Part shown: positions 38,301-50,706 of the stretch, piece by piece
How the letters are laid out: the number at the start of each line of letters is the position of its first letter
Position numbering within the stretch: the stretch's first letter is position 1
From: Lepus europaeus
Lineage: Eukaryota > Chordata > Mammalia > Lagomorpha > Leporidae
Direction of reading: 5' to 3'
DNA length: 64,000 nucleotides
Assembly: GCF_033115175.1 (NCBI RefSeq)
Contig: NC_084839.1
Location: 41,339,501-41,403,500, forward strand
The notes under the pieces: generated by a model
The model's database searches: none
Seen by the model: only the letters and a program-made list of their open reading frames with translations
Told to the model about the DNA's origin: nothing
Translations under genes and position numbers: made by a program

Positions 38301-40589
38301 GACTCCAGGCTGCTTCAGCTCGGGGTTTGGGGCGCTGAGCTCTGGAGTGAGGGGCTTAAAATGGGGGGAGGGGTGTGTTCCTGGTTTTGGCTTTTTTTTT
38401 TTGGGGGGGGGGGTCAGGGGACTAGGTAGGAAAGCAGGGGGAGGCGGAGAGGGTGCTCTGTTTCTAGGATTTTGAAAGACTCCTCCGCAGGTCTGTCCTT
38501 TCTCCTCCCGGTGGGCTGTCACCTGGGAGCGTCCTTCTCAGTCAGGACTCAAGCCCTCACAGATCTCTGGCCCTGCCTTCAGCCCAAGTCTATGAAACCC
38601 AAGTAGAGGCCACGTTTCTTCTTCCCACCCCTTAAGCTTTGGAGCGCTGGCATTGGAATCCGGAACTCTGGGTCCAACTTTTGGCTTTGCTTGGCGGTCA
38701 CCCCCTGCTTCCCAGGTGCACAGCAGCGGAAAGCTGGTCTCAGAAGCAGGGTCCATTATGGAATCCTGGCATCTCAGGCAGCATCTTAACCCTTGTGCCA
38801 GTGTCCACATCTTGATCAGCAAGCCCTGCAAATGTTTCCTCTGCTCCAGCATTCTGAAAGTCCTTTTGGGGTGTTACAAGCATGACAGAGGGGGAACCCC
38901 GGGACTTTCCCTACGACTTTTGCTCTTATAGGTCTACCCCAGTGTGTGGAGGCCACTATCAAAGTAGGTTTCAAGCCAATGCCAGGGTGCAGATCCTTGC
39001 AGAAATCCAGGGTTGGTAGGGCCCCTGCTGCATCCAGGTACCCTATCCTGTGTCCTGCCTGATGTCATACAGCGTTTGCCCCAGAGTCTGCTACCAGGAC
39101 CCATGGAGTGGGCTATCCCAGGCTTCAGTGGGGTTTAGGGCCCACCTGACCGACGTCCAGCAAAGGACAACCTTCTCAGACCACTTTTTAGCCACTCGGT
39201 AAAAGGATTCAGCTGCTCTACTGGTCCTATCTTGTGGGGAGGGGTGGCAGCCTCCTGTCTGCAGCACCCATTCTCTCCCATTCTTAGATGAGGCCTGGGT
39301 GATCTCTCAGATCCCTGTTGGACTGGGTTGGGCTGGAGTTGGTCTAAGAATACGTTCCTTGAAAAGCTGGTGATCTTGGCAACCTCAGCCACAGCCATCA
39401 CCTTGAATGTGCCTCTCCCTGGACCCCTGGGGTGTTGGGATGGAACTTCCCGACTGGGTCCTGCCTTCTGGGAAGGCAGATTGTCCCGAGGTTCAGACAC
39501 TGCCAGTCTCTCTCATGCTGCTCTCTGGACAACCACTCCACCCTGAGCCCACAGTCAACCCTGCCGGCCAACAGAATGGACACCTTGGATGATGGAGTGG
39601 GTGTTGCAGGAAACATCGTGATGGCCGGCACAGAATACCTGTAGCACCATCACCTGCCGGATGGGTGTGACCACATGTCATTCATTATCTCACTCCCCTA
39701 GGTTTGTAGGAAACTGGTTCTGGCAGTTCTGGGCCAGAATCTGTGCCAGCAGAGGCAAACCGGATGACTGCCAGAAAGAGGTGAGAAGGTGAGCTAGGCT
39801 CTCCCCACATTCTTCAGCTCTTTCCCTACCTGCTTCCCCCACCCCCACCCCTAGCCACAGGAGGAACACTGGGGAGGCGTCTGGGTGAGGAGGTGACTGA
39901 CTCCAGCCTGACCCTAACACAGTCGCAGACCCAGCTCCTGGACCCAGAGGAGTCTACCCCACCCCAGCCCACTCTCAGTCCTCCTTCCTCCCCTAGACCC
40001 TCATAAGAGGCGTACATTTGCAGTCTCATCAAGCAAACAGAAGCCCGATGGCTAGGGAGGACAGCACTTCTGCAGGCCCAGGGAAATGTGGGCTTCATCA
40101 GAATGTCTGCCTCCTTTCACCAAAAGCTGGGGCCAAAGTCCCCTTGGAGGATCCCACTGCAGCAGGGGTGGTCGGGTAGTTGGGTCTCCACGGGCTCACG
40201 CTGACTGCACACGGAATCTGAGGCCTTGGTGTCTGGAGTTGGGCAGGAAGCTCCCAAGAGGACCCCACCATACACCCACTGCACAGCCCAGGGCTGGTAG
40301 GCGCTCCCCTCCGGGGTGGGAAAGGGAGGGAAACCACCTCTCCCCCACCCCATCTATACCTTCTTCCCTGGCTTTGGGTTGGGTCCATTTCCGAAAGGAA
40401 CCGGGTGATCCAGGGCGAAGGAGCTGCCCCCCCCTCCCCCGCCATTGCCAAGTTCAGCAAATAAAAAGGCCTTCATCGGAGCGGAGGGAAGAAGCGAAGG
40501 AGGCAGGCAAGAGTCTTTATTGTTTTTTTAAAAATATTTTTCCAGCCTACGAAGGCTGCAGAAGCAAGCCCCCCCCCCCCCCCCCCCCC
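38301..40589. other. Unique SIX2 upstream sequence with one SINE remnant
   Basis: Low repeat content. G runs at 38402-38412 and a 22-base C run at 40569-40590 are sequencing-sensitive. No gene seen. Confidence 0.5.
38698..38808 (-). repeat. CSINE remnant
   Basis: CTTCCCAGGTGCACAGCAG, TCAGAAGCAGGGTCC, TGGAATCCTGGCATCTCAGG and CTTAACCCTTGTGCCAGTG preserve the order of the 5' part of a reversed CSINE. Strongly diverged. The only CSINE trace between 26.2 and 44.8 kb. Confidence 0.65.
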
Positions 40590-41970
40590 CGCCTCCCCTT
40601 AGCCGACTTTGGCCCTGGCGCCGCGCGCCCCAGGCCGTGCGTGCAGCCCGGTATCCCAGGCTCAGAACTCTAGGCGTCCCGGCCGGGGTGGGGCTTTCCG
40701 CCCTCCCGAAACCACCAGCGCCGGGGCCTCAGTAGGTTAGGAGCGGGGCCGGACAGGAGGAGCCCGCTCGAGCCACCGCACGCTTGCCGCGACCCGGCTG
40801 CCTGCTTGGGCCGGGGCGGCGCGTTTCGTTGAAAGCGGACCAGCGGCGTCCGGCGGGTCGCGCCCAGGCACCCGGCGCCTCCCCACCTGCCCGTCCGCAC
40901 CTGCCCGATCTGTAGCGTCCAGGCGCACGCAGCCGGCTATCTGCAGCATCCCGCAGTCCACGGATGGCTGTGCTGTCCACCGTTTGGGGCAGGGCGAAGC
41001 GCCGGCCTTCGGCTCACACGAATTCTCCGAAAGGTTCCGCGCCTCCCGCCCGGGGAAGGCACGCCAGGCGCTGGGCCCCCGGGCCCCGCTCTCCTAGGAG
41101 GGAGAGAACTTCTGCGTCGCCGGCGCCACACGTGGCTGGCGTGGTCTCTGGCCCCAAGGGCCGGAGCAACAGGGACCCCTCGGCTCTCCAGGCCTTTAGC
41201 TTCCGACCCTCGCGGCGGCCCAGAGGCCTCTTCGGAGCAAACGGTTTGCAGGCTGCGGGCTCACAGGGAGCCGTGTTCCAACGAAAGCAGTAAGCACTGG
41301 GGCTCGGCTCTGTGTGGAAGCCCAGCCGGCGGCGCAGCGGCCCGTGTGGCGCCAACACCAGGCGGGATCTGAGGCGGGGCCCCGGGCCCCCGGGCGCTGG
41401 CCGCCTTCCCGCGCCGCCCTGCCGGGCTGGCGGATACGCCTCGATCCCAGGGTCCGTGCCTGCTGCGCCGCGCTCCCGGTCGGGCCGCTTCGCTTGGGAG
41501 TGGCAGGAGCCCGGCAGGCTCGCGGCTGTGGGTCCTGGAAGCCGCAGACGTCGGCGACGGGGTTATTTTTTCCAAGCCCGTCTGTGCACGCGAGCGCCCC
41601 CACGCCGAGAGCCCCAGAGGTCGGAGGGCGCTCCGTCGGCTCCCCACCTCCAGCCTAGGGGGGCCAGGTCCGCGGGAGGGTCGCGGGTTCCCCGGTGCTC
41701 CCCACCAACCACTGGCCGGCCTCTGCGCTAGCAGAGACGTCGTGAGACCTGGGGCGTGTCGGCGAGGAGCGCTGCTGGAGACACCCACACAGCCCCGGGG
41801 TTCAACAGGTTGCTAGGCGGGGTCTGATCACACGGTGCACGGGCGGCAAACCTGGGCTCTTCTCCGTGCGTGTACCCCTGGAGCGTCTGGGCACCCAGGA
41901 AATATTTGCACGCCGAGTGACCAATGGCGTTTGACTGACAGCAACAACTGGGAATGTCCAGGCCAATAGG
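40590..41970. promoter_or_regulatory. CpG island about 3.5-4.9 kb upstream of SIX2, with two CCAAT motifs
   Basis: Dense CpG and GC-rich unique sequence flanked by lower-GC DNA. At its right edge the plus strand has GACCAATGGCG (about 41919) and GGCCAATAGG (about 41960), about 41 bp apart, with TTGACTGACAG between them. Tandem CCAAT boxes at a CpG-island edge suggest a promoter reading rightward, possibly of a noncoding RNA divergent from SIX2, but no transcript structure can be read. Frames such as 41261-41788 (minus) appear to be chance. Confidence 0.55.
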
Positions 41971-42309
41971 ATCAAGCTTGTCTGCCTGCTCTTTCCCCCT
42001 GCGTTTCTCTCCCAGCCCCTTCTCGCCCTCCTCTTCCGCGTCGGGGCTGTCTCACAAGAGCTGGATGCTGCCACTCAGCTGGTAGTACTGGGTGCTGGAG
42101 TCCCCCGGGGCCTCTAAAGCTGCAGCCTGCACCCACCGCTCTTACACTTGCCGGTCTAACAGCTTGTAGCATTACCGGAGTTTCGCGGGTTGCAGGAAAG
42201 AAAGTTTTCTGAGTTAGAATTCTTATGTTGCTGGGGCTGCTGTCCTCAGTTGCATTTCCTTAGTTACGCTACAAAAGTCCTCTGTAGGCAACGGGTAGAT
42301 CAGGTTTCC

Positions 42310-42315
<6 letters not shown>

Positions 42316-42369
<54 letters not shown>

Positions 42370-42387
42370 CCTCCCTCCCTCCCTCCC
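42316..42387. repeat. CT microsatellite grading into CCCT
   Basis: Perfect CT dinucleotides from 42316 to about 42365, followed by CCCT units. Not attached to a SINE, unlike most CT tracts in this window. Confidence 0.97.
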
Positions 42388-43483
42388 CCCTTTCCCTTAC
42401 CTGCTGTGAGAGACGATATCTGGGAATAGGGATTCCAGACTTGGCACATCTGTCTCGTGCACTATCTATTTTTATTACCATTCATTACAATGCATCAGCG
42501 TTAGTGATAGCCCCCTCCTGCTGCATGGTCACTGCTTTTGGCTCTCCTGATCTGGGTTGTGTCTGGGCAAGAGGCCACAGCCACAAGGCCACTGGGGGCA
42601 GCCACATGGGGGCTTCCACCAAGTTCTGCATTTGAAAGGGAACCTGGAAGAAGGCAGCATTGTTCTTAAGTTGGAAACTCGATACTTTGTCCTCTCTGTG
42701 AATTAAGGCTAAAATCCAGAGGCTGTTTCTTATAGAAGCCTGTGTGCTAATTAATTTATGCACAGTGCTGGAAGACACTTTAATAAAGTAAGCAGAAACA
42801 AGATACACTTGCTGGGGAGGGCAGGTGGCTCAGGGAAACCCATGCAGAGGCTGCTGCAGCAGGACATGGACAAAGTCAGCCTCAAAGAGATGTGACGCAC
42901 TGGCTTGTGCTGATGGCTATGGCTGGCCATCTTGCAATGACTGTCTTTATTTCTACCATTCTCATACGGTTCTGCTATTAGCATATTCTCACACGTGGCG
43001 AAGGTAGGGTGGGTAGAACAGAGGCTTCAGCATCAGGTCTGAGTCCTTAGTTAAGTGACTCAGTCATGGAGCTATATTTTGCTCACTCGTAAAACAACCT
43101 TAGAGTCCAGTGCTTGGTGCACAGCAAGCATTCAACAGTTGGTTGCTGAGCTGAATACATCTGGTTTGAAGATTATACTTGAACCTTAGGAGGCATCTAC
43201 TTCATAGGAGGTTGAGGCTATTGTCAGTAGGGTTGTGATTGTGTTGATATGTTTAGAGTTGCATTCAATTATGGTTATTTCAGAAAGCACCTGGCTTAAG
43301 TATTAAGTTTCCAGGTGACAAATATTTTGTTAAGCCTCTATTATGTGCCCAGACCTGGAAGATGCTCCAATATGTGACTGGAGGTTCTTGAGAGCAGCTG
43401 GAAAGAAAGACAGGGTACAACAGGAGACTGTCACCTAGGTCTCTGCAGTTCACCATCCACAGTAACAGCCCTGGGGCTGGCCA
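42388..43483. other. Unique SIX2 upstream sequence, possible MIR trace
   Basis: 42990-43160 has weak MIR-like order (AGCATCAGGTCTGAG, TTAGTTAAGTGACTC, TTGGTGCACAGCAAGC). No gene seen. Confidence 0.4.
42680..42830. promoter_or_regulatory. Candidate homeodomain/POU-type element upstream of SIX2
   Basis: Unique sequence with GCTAATTAATTTATGCAC, joining a TAATTA homeodomain core with an ATGCA half octamer, about 5.6 kb upstream of the predicted SIX2 start. Regulatory function is inference. Confidence 0.3.
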
Positions 43484-43690
43484 GTGTGGGCTTCCGAGTC
43501 AGGCTATCTGGGTTAATTCCTGCCTCTGCCACTCAGTAACCGTGTGACAGCCACTTAGTTTTATGGAGTCAGCTTCCCAGTGTGGGGGTGCAGTGGGAAA
43601 CAAAAGTAGGCATAATAAGCACCTTGCTCCCAGGGTTTTGGGAAGAGGAAATGAGCTAATGTATGCGAAAAGGCTGGATCCCTGTTTGGA
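43484..43690 (+). repeat. MIR
   Basis: Good MIR order: GAGTCAGGCTATCTGGGTT, CCTGCCTCTGCCACTCAG, CGTGTGACAGCC, AGGCATAATAAGCACC and AGGAAATGAGCTAATG. Ancient mammal-wide SINE. Confidence 0.85.
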
Positions 43691-44775
43691 GACAAATGGG
43701 AAAACTTCAGCTGCCAAACTGTTTTGCGTTATCTGATGGTGTTTCCAGGTTTTGGTCTCATTAGAACACTTCTCAGAAAGCAAAAGACAGCTGCACACAG
43801 GTGTGACAATGCGTGTTCCTCTGGGGTTGAGGCAAAGTTTTCTCCTGGTTGTGTTGGTTCTCGGAGCTGAGCACAGGGCAGAAGTCACATGGAAAGCACT
43901 GTAGTGTGTGTGTGTGAGTGTATTGTGACTGTGATGAAGGAAAAGTGAAGCGAATCCCTCTCCCCTCCCTAACTCTGTCCTCACAGTCCACTGTGCCTGG
44001 AGGTAGAGCAAGATGTATCTGTTCACATGAAAGCTAACTTCCACCAACAGGGCCTTCTATGCACAAGGTGGTATGCGAATGCCCCGAATGCCCCGTGGCT
44101 GCAGAAACTGTAACCCTATAGAGTGGGTATCGGCAGCACTTACAGATGAGGAGGCAGGCTTAGGGAGGTCAAGGAACTGGGCGAAGGTCGTGAGCCTGGG
44201 AAGGTGCTTCTGGAATTTCAGTCTTTGAGGCTAAACCCATCCCATAAACCTTAAGCCTCACCGCCCTTCAATCCTCTGCAGTAGCAAAAGTAGTAATAGG
44301 AGGAATTGGCTGACCGTTTATTGCCACCTGCCTCTTAGGAGCGTAATTAACAACTCCACCTCACAGCGATGACACTGCGCAGAGAGATCAGTCCCGCAGC
44401 ACCGCCCAAGGCCGGCTCTCAAAGCACAGCTCGGACTCACCTCCCTGGGACCAGCCGTTCTTCCAAGCTCCCTTCTTCACCCCACGCCTCTCTTCTCTCT
44501 GAGCTCAGGTTCCCAGGCACTTCCAGCTTCCAGGCGTCAGGACAAAGATGGACTCAGGCTCTAGGAAGAATCATCCCTTGTCATCGTCAAGTCTCAGCCC
44601 CCAGGCCCTGAGAGGTCCTAAGATCTGTGGTGCTCAGTCTGTGTTCCCCAGCCGGGGTGAGCTGCACAGCCCCTAGTATATAGAGTGGGATGTGTACTGG
44701 TGGCCCTATGGAGTCCACGTCCATTACACCGGGTGAGCCTGGAGGACTCAAAGACTTAAAATGTCTTAGTCAAGG
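43691..44775. other. Unique upstream sequence, weak MIR-like stretch
   Basis: A (TG) stretch at 43903-43921. 44120-44240 looks MIR-like (TTACAGATGAGGAGGCAGG). No gene seen. Confidence 0.4.
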
Positions 44776-45042
44776 GGGCCTGTGCTATGCCACAGTGGGT
44801 TAACGCCCTGGCCTGAAGTGCCAGCATCCCATATGGGTGCCAGTTCGAGACCTTGCTGCTCTACTTCTGATCCAGCTCTCTGTTATGGCCTGGGAAAGCA
44901 GTAGAAGATGGCTCAAGTCCTTGGGCCCCTGCACCAGCGTGGGAGACCCTGAAGACGCCCCTGGCTCCTGGCTTCGGATCAGCATAGCTCCGGCCATCGC
45001 AGCCAACTGGGGAGTGAACCATAAGATGGAAGACCTCCCTTC

Positions 45043-45074
<32 letters not shown>

Positions 45075-45133
45075 GCCTCTCCTCTTTGTGTAACTCTGAC
45101 TTTCAGATAAATAAATAAATAAATCTTTAAAAA
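44776..45133 (+). repeat. CSINE with 10-bp target-site duplication
   Basis: Starts GGGGGCCTGTGCTATGCC, CT tract 45051-45073, tail AATAAATAAATAAATC. TCTTAGTCAA occurs just before it (44764-44773) and just after it (45138-45147). Confidence 0.93.
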
Positions 45134-46461
45134 AGTATCTTAGTCAAATCACAGCAATCCACCCAGACTAACAGAAGAAATAAAGGAATAAATTTATTAA
45201 AAGGATGCATGGGTTCAAGGGCAGGGGACACCATTGTCTTTAGGAAGAGTGGAACCAGAACCTGGAAAGTAGTAAGAAATGAAGTCAGCTGCTTCCTCCA
45301 CACTCGTGCCCCAATGGGCTCCTTTTGCTGCTCGCCTCCGAGCATTTCTGCCTTTCTGTCTCTCTCAAGAGCACCCTCTCCTGTGTCCATGCCTTTTGAA
45401 TGTCCCCAGCCTTCAGTGTGTCCCCTGGGGTCAGGCACTCAGGAGACACTCTAAGATCTCTGCCCGCAATTCTTGAAAGGGGAGGAGAAGCAAGTCAGGG
45501 AGGCAGAGGGAAGGGTAAGGGAGGGAGAGAGGAAGAACAGGCTCATCTTGGGTCCCTGGAGTCCCACTCCATCAGTGGTGTTTGGGTAGATTGTGGGGGG
45601 GGGGTACTGTGTGGCCCACTGCCCAGTCAGCAGGGACTATGAGCCCCGACTTGGAAGAATGACTGTTCTACTCTGCTATCCAATGTACTGGTCTTGTTCC
45701 CGGTATGTAGCAGACATTAAATCATTTCCTTCCATTCCCCATCCTCCCCACTCTCTAATGCTGGCACCTTTTCCAATCATCCATCACAAATCAGACAGTC
45801 ACCAGTGTAGAGCACAGGTAGGATTGCAGTACTCTGTGTTTAAATTTCTCTATTGGCACCTGTTAACCCAGGCTGCAGCTTACAGTCATGAGCCTGTTGT
45901 GTAAGGCTCTTTGTCATCAGCCTTTGCACGTGTGTCCGGCTTATCTCCCTGTGCTGTCCACGTCTTCCTCGAGGCTTCAGACACCCTTAAGGGCTTGCAG
46001 CCATGGGCTCACCACTACCTGCTTACCTGCTGGAGGAGAGCACCGCCCTGCCTCACTGCCCCTGGGCTCGGCTCTGCGGCAGGTGTTGATCAATGAGCTG
46101 TGAGTGGATGAGAAGCTTTTAGAGACACTGTAAGAGGCCACCAGGACTCTGTCCTCTTTTGCCTAGATAACCCAGACAGGGGCTGCTCCAGCCAGTGCCA
46201 CAGCTGACTTGCCGCCTGCATTTGCTGTGTGTGAGGAATCCTGTGCATGGGGTGGACCTCTGAGATTTTGGGGATTGTTACTATTGCAAAACTGAGTAAC
46301 ATATGCAGGATATTCAAAAAGCTCATGGAAAACACATATTTTGAAAAACTATGGTTGGGTTTCCAAAAATTTTGCACCAAAAGAAACTTACCTTTTATTT
46401 GATTTTTTTCATGATTTTTTTTTGAAGTATTCTCTTATTTCCTTCTCTCATTAAAAATCCC
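45134..46461. other. Unique or unclassified intergenic sequence
   Basis: No gene seen. A G9 run lies at about 45596-45604 and a purine-rich stretch at 45478-45540. Confidence 0.4.
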
Positions 46462-46655
46462 AAGAACTTGGGCCTCTGCACCCATGTGGGAAACCTGGAA
46501 GAAGCTCCTGACTCTTGGCTTTGAATCGGCCCAGCTCTGGCCATTGCAGCCATTTGGGGAGTGAACCAGCAGATGGAAGACCTCTCTCTCTATCTCTTCC
46601 TCTCTCTCTTTGTAACTTTACCTCTCAAATAAATAAACAAAATCTTAAAAAAAGT
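46462..46655 (+). repeat. CSINE 3' fragment
   Basis: Begins mid-body at AAGAACTTGGGCCTCTGC, CT tract at about 46583-46611, tail CAAATAAATAAACAAAATC. Confidence 0.9.
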
Positions 46656-46892
46656 TACTTGCCCTGGAAAGCATCCCTGCCCCCCTCCCTCCCTGCCAAG
46701 TGGGGCTCTGTGGCTCTGCTCCGCTTTCCACCTCTCTCCCTGTCCTCACTCTCATTACACTTGTCTCCCAGTACCAGAATCAAGTACCCCTTGATTTCTT
46801 ACCTGACATCACCATGACTGTGAGCTCTTTGAAGGCAGGGATCATATCTTTCTGGTTCATCTAGCATATGGTAGCACATCAAGAAAAGTCTT

Positions 46893-47165
46893 TGTTGAAG
46901 GGTGGGAGGTTGGTCTAGCAGTTAAGATGTCCTCCTTCCATATTGGCACACCCAAGTTTGAGTCCTGGCCCCACTCCTGATTCCAGCTTCCTCCTAATGC
47001 CGATCCTGGGAAGCAGTGGGTGATGGCTGAAGTAGTTAAGTCCCTGCCAGCTGATATGGGAGACCTGGCCTGAGTTCCCGGCTCCTGGCTCCTGTCTGAT
47101 TCAGCCCCAGACGTTGCAGACATTTGGGCAGTGAATCAGCAGATGGGAGCTCTGTCTGCCTCTCA
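46893..47165 (+). repeat. CSINE, old copy
   Basis: GTTGGTCTAGCAGTTAAGATG, GATTCCAGCTTCCTCC, CCTGCCAGCTGATATGGG and GACATTTGGGCAGTGAATC. Confidence 0.8.
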
Positions 47166-47289
47166 GGAGCATGTCTATTGAGAAAGGAATGGATTTTGTA
47201 GCATGATTAATATTCTACCTACATGGCAAATTGCAATTTCTCAAGATGACTGCAATGATGTCTCCCATCCCATATGCTTTCTTTCTTTT

Positions 47290-47745
47290 TAAGATGACTT
47301 TGACATTGCTCTCATTGAAGGACGTGTTTGTGGGTGGTCCCCTCCCATCTGGATGGGCTTGGACTCTGACACCAGTGACACAATGTAACTTCTGAGGTTA
47401 GGTCATGAAAACCTAGGACTGTTGGGATACTTCAGTCCCGAGATCCACCACAGGTTGTAAGGAAGCCCAAATAGCCTGTGGAGAGGCCCATGCAAGAAAG
47501 AATCGAAGCTCTGCAGGCCCGGCTAAGCTTCCAAGCAGAACCAGCACCATTTTCCAGGAATGTGCTGTCTTGGAAGTGGCTGGTCCAGCTCCAGTCAAGT
47601 ATCTCCGCTGATGCCACAGGAGCAGAGAGGGGCTGTTCCTACCGCACTAAACAAATGGCAGATTCATGAGTCAAATCAACAGTGGGTCTTATTTCAAGCC
47701 ACTGAGTTTTGGAGAAGTTGCTATATAGAAATAGATTCATAGAAC
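47290..47745 (+). repeat. MaLR/MLT1-type LTR fragment
   Basis: GGATGGGCTTGGACTCTGA, GAAGTGGCTGGTCCAGCTCC and the diagnostic end TATTTCAAGCCACTGAGTTT followed by GTTGCTATATAGAAATAGAT. Confidence 0.6.
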
Positions 47746-49896
47746 TTCTGGTTGCCCTTTTAACAGTCCATTTTCTCATGGATCTGAATGCCTGTCCCGA
47801 TGCCCAGTCCCCTTGCCTTAGGTCTTAATACCAGCCCTCTCCCCTAGGGGTCAGGTATTGTGCATACATCCAGCACTGGCTGGAGTGCAATTCTCAGATG
47901 GGTCTTGGCCTCTGGCATTCTGAGGCTGCTCTTCATCTGGCTTCAGGCAGCACTCTCCCCTGCCTGTCCACTAGACTGGAGCTCCTGGGCAGCCATGCAG
48001 CCGGGAATCAATCCTGGGTGCCCCACTCCCCACTGGACACCAGTGCCTATACATTGCCAACCAGAGCCAGGGCTCAGCTGGACAATTCTCCACCCCTAAG
48101 GCAGCTTCGTTTCTTTCCCCTGCTTCATGCCACTATGGTTCAAGGCTTTCCTGGGACTGCCTAACTTGGGACAATACCACCACCCTCTGAGGACCAGAGA
48201 TGACTCCACCCATGTCTGGTTGACTCTCAATATCTCTGCCAGCTTGTTCCTTCAGGATCAGGAAGAGTCTGCAGAGTGGACACAGGGCTGCAGCAGGAAG
48301 AGGCCATGGATTGCACTACCAACCAACGTGTTCCCTCCTCAAACAGCTACACTGCAAGCCGCTACACAGAACATGTAAGTGAAATTATGCAGTTTTGAGC
48401 AATGAGTGAGTATTGAGCACTAGACAATATAATGTAGTCTAATGTGGATGCAGGGGGAGATAGGAGTGGGTGAAGAGGGTGCACTGTGTTCACCTGGAAG
48501 CTCTAAGGGCAGAAGGCTGGGGCTAGGGGCAGATCTGGGAGAAGGTGCCCCATGGGAACAGGCAGAATCAGACTGGGAAATTCACAAGCCTTCTTCCTGA
48601 GATGAGCTTTCCTCATGGGCAAGGCTTAAATGAAGCCCACATGATGACTATCCGGGTGTGTGTGTGTGGTGTTGGTAAGAGTTCGTTTTGAGTCCTTGGT
48701 CAAAGGGTAAGTGGGGGACTCATCCACACACATACATACACATGTATGCACAAATCAAACAGAAAGGCACGTGGACACAAGTCAGTGAAAGTACATACAG
48801 GCCAATACTAGTCCCCACAAATACACGCGTGGATTCACAGAAGCTCATTTATAGGAACGATGGCTCCACACTTCCCTGCTCACATGCAGAAATAATTCCT
48901 GAGGTCACGGGATGGTTCACCTTTAAGGCACCATAGACATCTGGGTTACCCCCAAAGCAACCCTATCTAAGGGACTTTGGTATGATGATATCATCCTGGT
49001 TTTGGGGGAGGGAGAGATAGGTGGTACAACACAAAGATGTTGAAAGTAGAAAATGTAAATGAATTCAGATACTGAACTTTGTCCCTTCTGAATAGCATGT
49101 GTTCTTGACTGGAAAAATTTGTAAGCTCAATGCACTGTAATCTTTGTGGCTACTGTGGCACATGGCTGGGCCATTCATAAGGGATCTATAGTTTCTACTA
49201 GCTTTTTTCCTCATAACCTACATTTAATCTGAGAAGTTTCTAGAAGGTCAAATGTCACCCACATCAACAATGACAGTGCTCACCAACAATGCAATCTGAT
49301 CTCATTCCATTCCGGTCAATGAAACAAATATTCTTCATGTCCCAAGATATCCATCAAAGGAGGATTTAAAGTGCTTTTGCTCTATGTCTGATTCTGTGCT
49401 AGGCTCTGACAGGCTGAGGAGGATAAGTTGGTCAACAAAACCAACAAAAGAGCACCCGCCCCTGCTTCTCACTGCATTGGGGTGGGCACGGGGTGGGGAG
49501 GGAGGCCGTGTTGTGTGCTTGCGTGGGCATGGAGGGCTGCTTGGAGGAGGTAGGCTTGTTATGGGCTTTGAGCAACAGGGAAATTAGCATAGGGGTGGGT
49601 GTGTGGGAGGGGCGAGCTGAAGTCTGGGTGAGCCCAGGGCTGAGGAGGGCCTCCCAGGCAGAAAGGGCTGCAGAGAGCAGGAGGAAAGCATAGCTTTCTC
49701 CTAGTGAGTGCTCACCGTGTGCAGACTCCGAGCAAGGGGAGTTAGATGGCGCCTGCCTCCCATGAGGAGTCCAGCGAGGCAGGGAACTCCGAGCATGCTG
49801 CAGGCAGGCGAGAAGGGCTGGGGGCTCAGCCGGACACTGGAAGCCTCCTGCTGCCATGGGGGTCCAGCTCCCCCGTGAGTCTAAGTATAGCACTTT
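47746..49896. other. Unique intergenic sequence, no gene seen
   Basis: Contains CACATA-type simple sequence at about 48724-48746. No repeat family or coding exon is recognised. Confidence 0.45.
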
Positions 49897-50240
49897 TTTT
49901 TTTTTTTTTGACAGGCAGAGTGGACAGTGAGAGAGAGAGACAGAGAGAAAGGTCTTCCTTTTTGCCATTGGTTCACCCTCCAATGGCCGCCGTGGCCGGC
50001 GCGCTGCAGCTGGCACACCGCGCTGATCCGATGGCAGGAGCCAGGTGCTTTATCCTGGTCTCCCATGGGGTGCAGGGCCCAAGTACTTGGGCCATCCTCC
50101 ACTGCACTCCCTGGCCACAGCAGAGAGCTGGCCTGGAAGAGGGGCAACCGGGACAGAATCCGGCACCCCGACCGGGACTAGAACCCGTTGTGCCAGCGCC
50201 GCAAGGCGGAGGATTAGCCTAGTGAGCCGCGGTGCCGGCC
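49897..50240 (-). repeat. CSINE, young subfamily, near full length
   Basis: Poly-T, GACAGGCAGAGTGGACAGTG, body with the duplicated GGGACTAGAACCCG box, end AGCCGCGGTGCCGGCC. CTAAGKATAGCACTTT flanks it (49881 and 50241) with one mismatch. Confidence 0.95.
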
Positions 50241-50402
50241 CTAAGGATAGCACTTTCATCTCCCTTTGCATCCACAAGCCTGGCAGGCAAGAGGGTGAGA
50301 GCAGGAATCCCAGGGCCTCAAGGGCGGAGCCCATTCGTGGCCTTTAGCTTTACAGCCAGGATCTCAGACACCAGCTACTTTCCCCTTCCTACAGCTCTGC
50401 AT

Positions 50403-50697
50403 AATTTACCATATGGGCACCAGTTTGAGTCCTGGCTGCTCCACTTCAGGTCCAGCTCCCTGCTGATGTGCACGAGAAAGCAGTAGAAGATGGCCCACGT
50501 CCTTGGGCCCCTGCACCCATGTGAGAGACTTGGCTGAAGCTCCTGGCTCCTGGCTTCAGCCTGGCCCAGCCCTGGCTGTTGCAGACATTTGAGGAGCGAA
50601 TTAGCAATGGAAGACCTCTCTCTCTCTCTCTCTCTGCCTCTGTTTCTCCCTCTGTGTAACTCTACCTTTCAAATAAGTAAATACATCTTTAAAAAAA
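50403..50697 (+). repeat. CSINE, 5'-truncated
   Basis: From CCATATGGGCACCAGTTTG to CAAATAAGTAAATACATC, with CT tract at about 50619-50634. Confidence 0.92.
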
Positions 50698-50706
50698 ATG
50701 ATTTCA

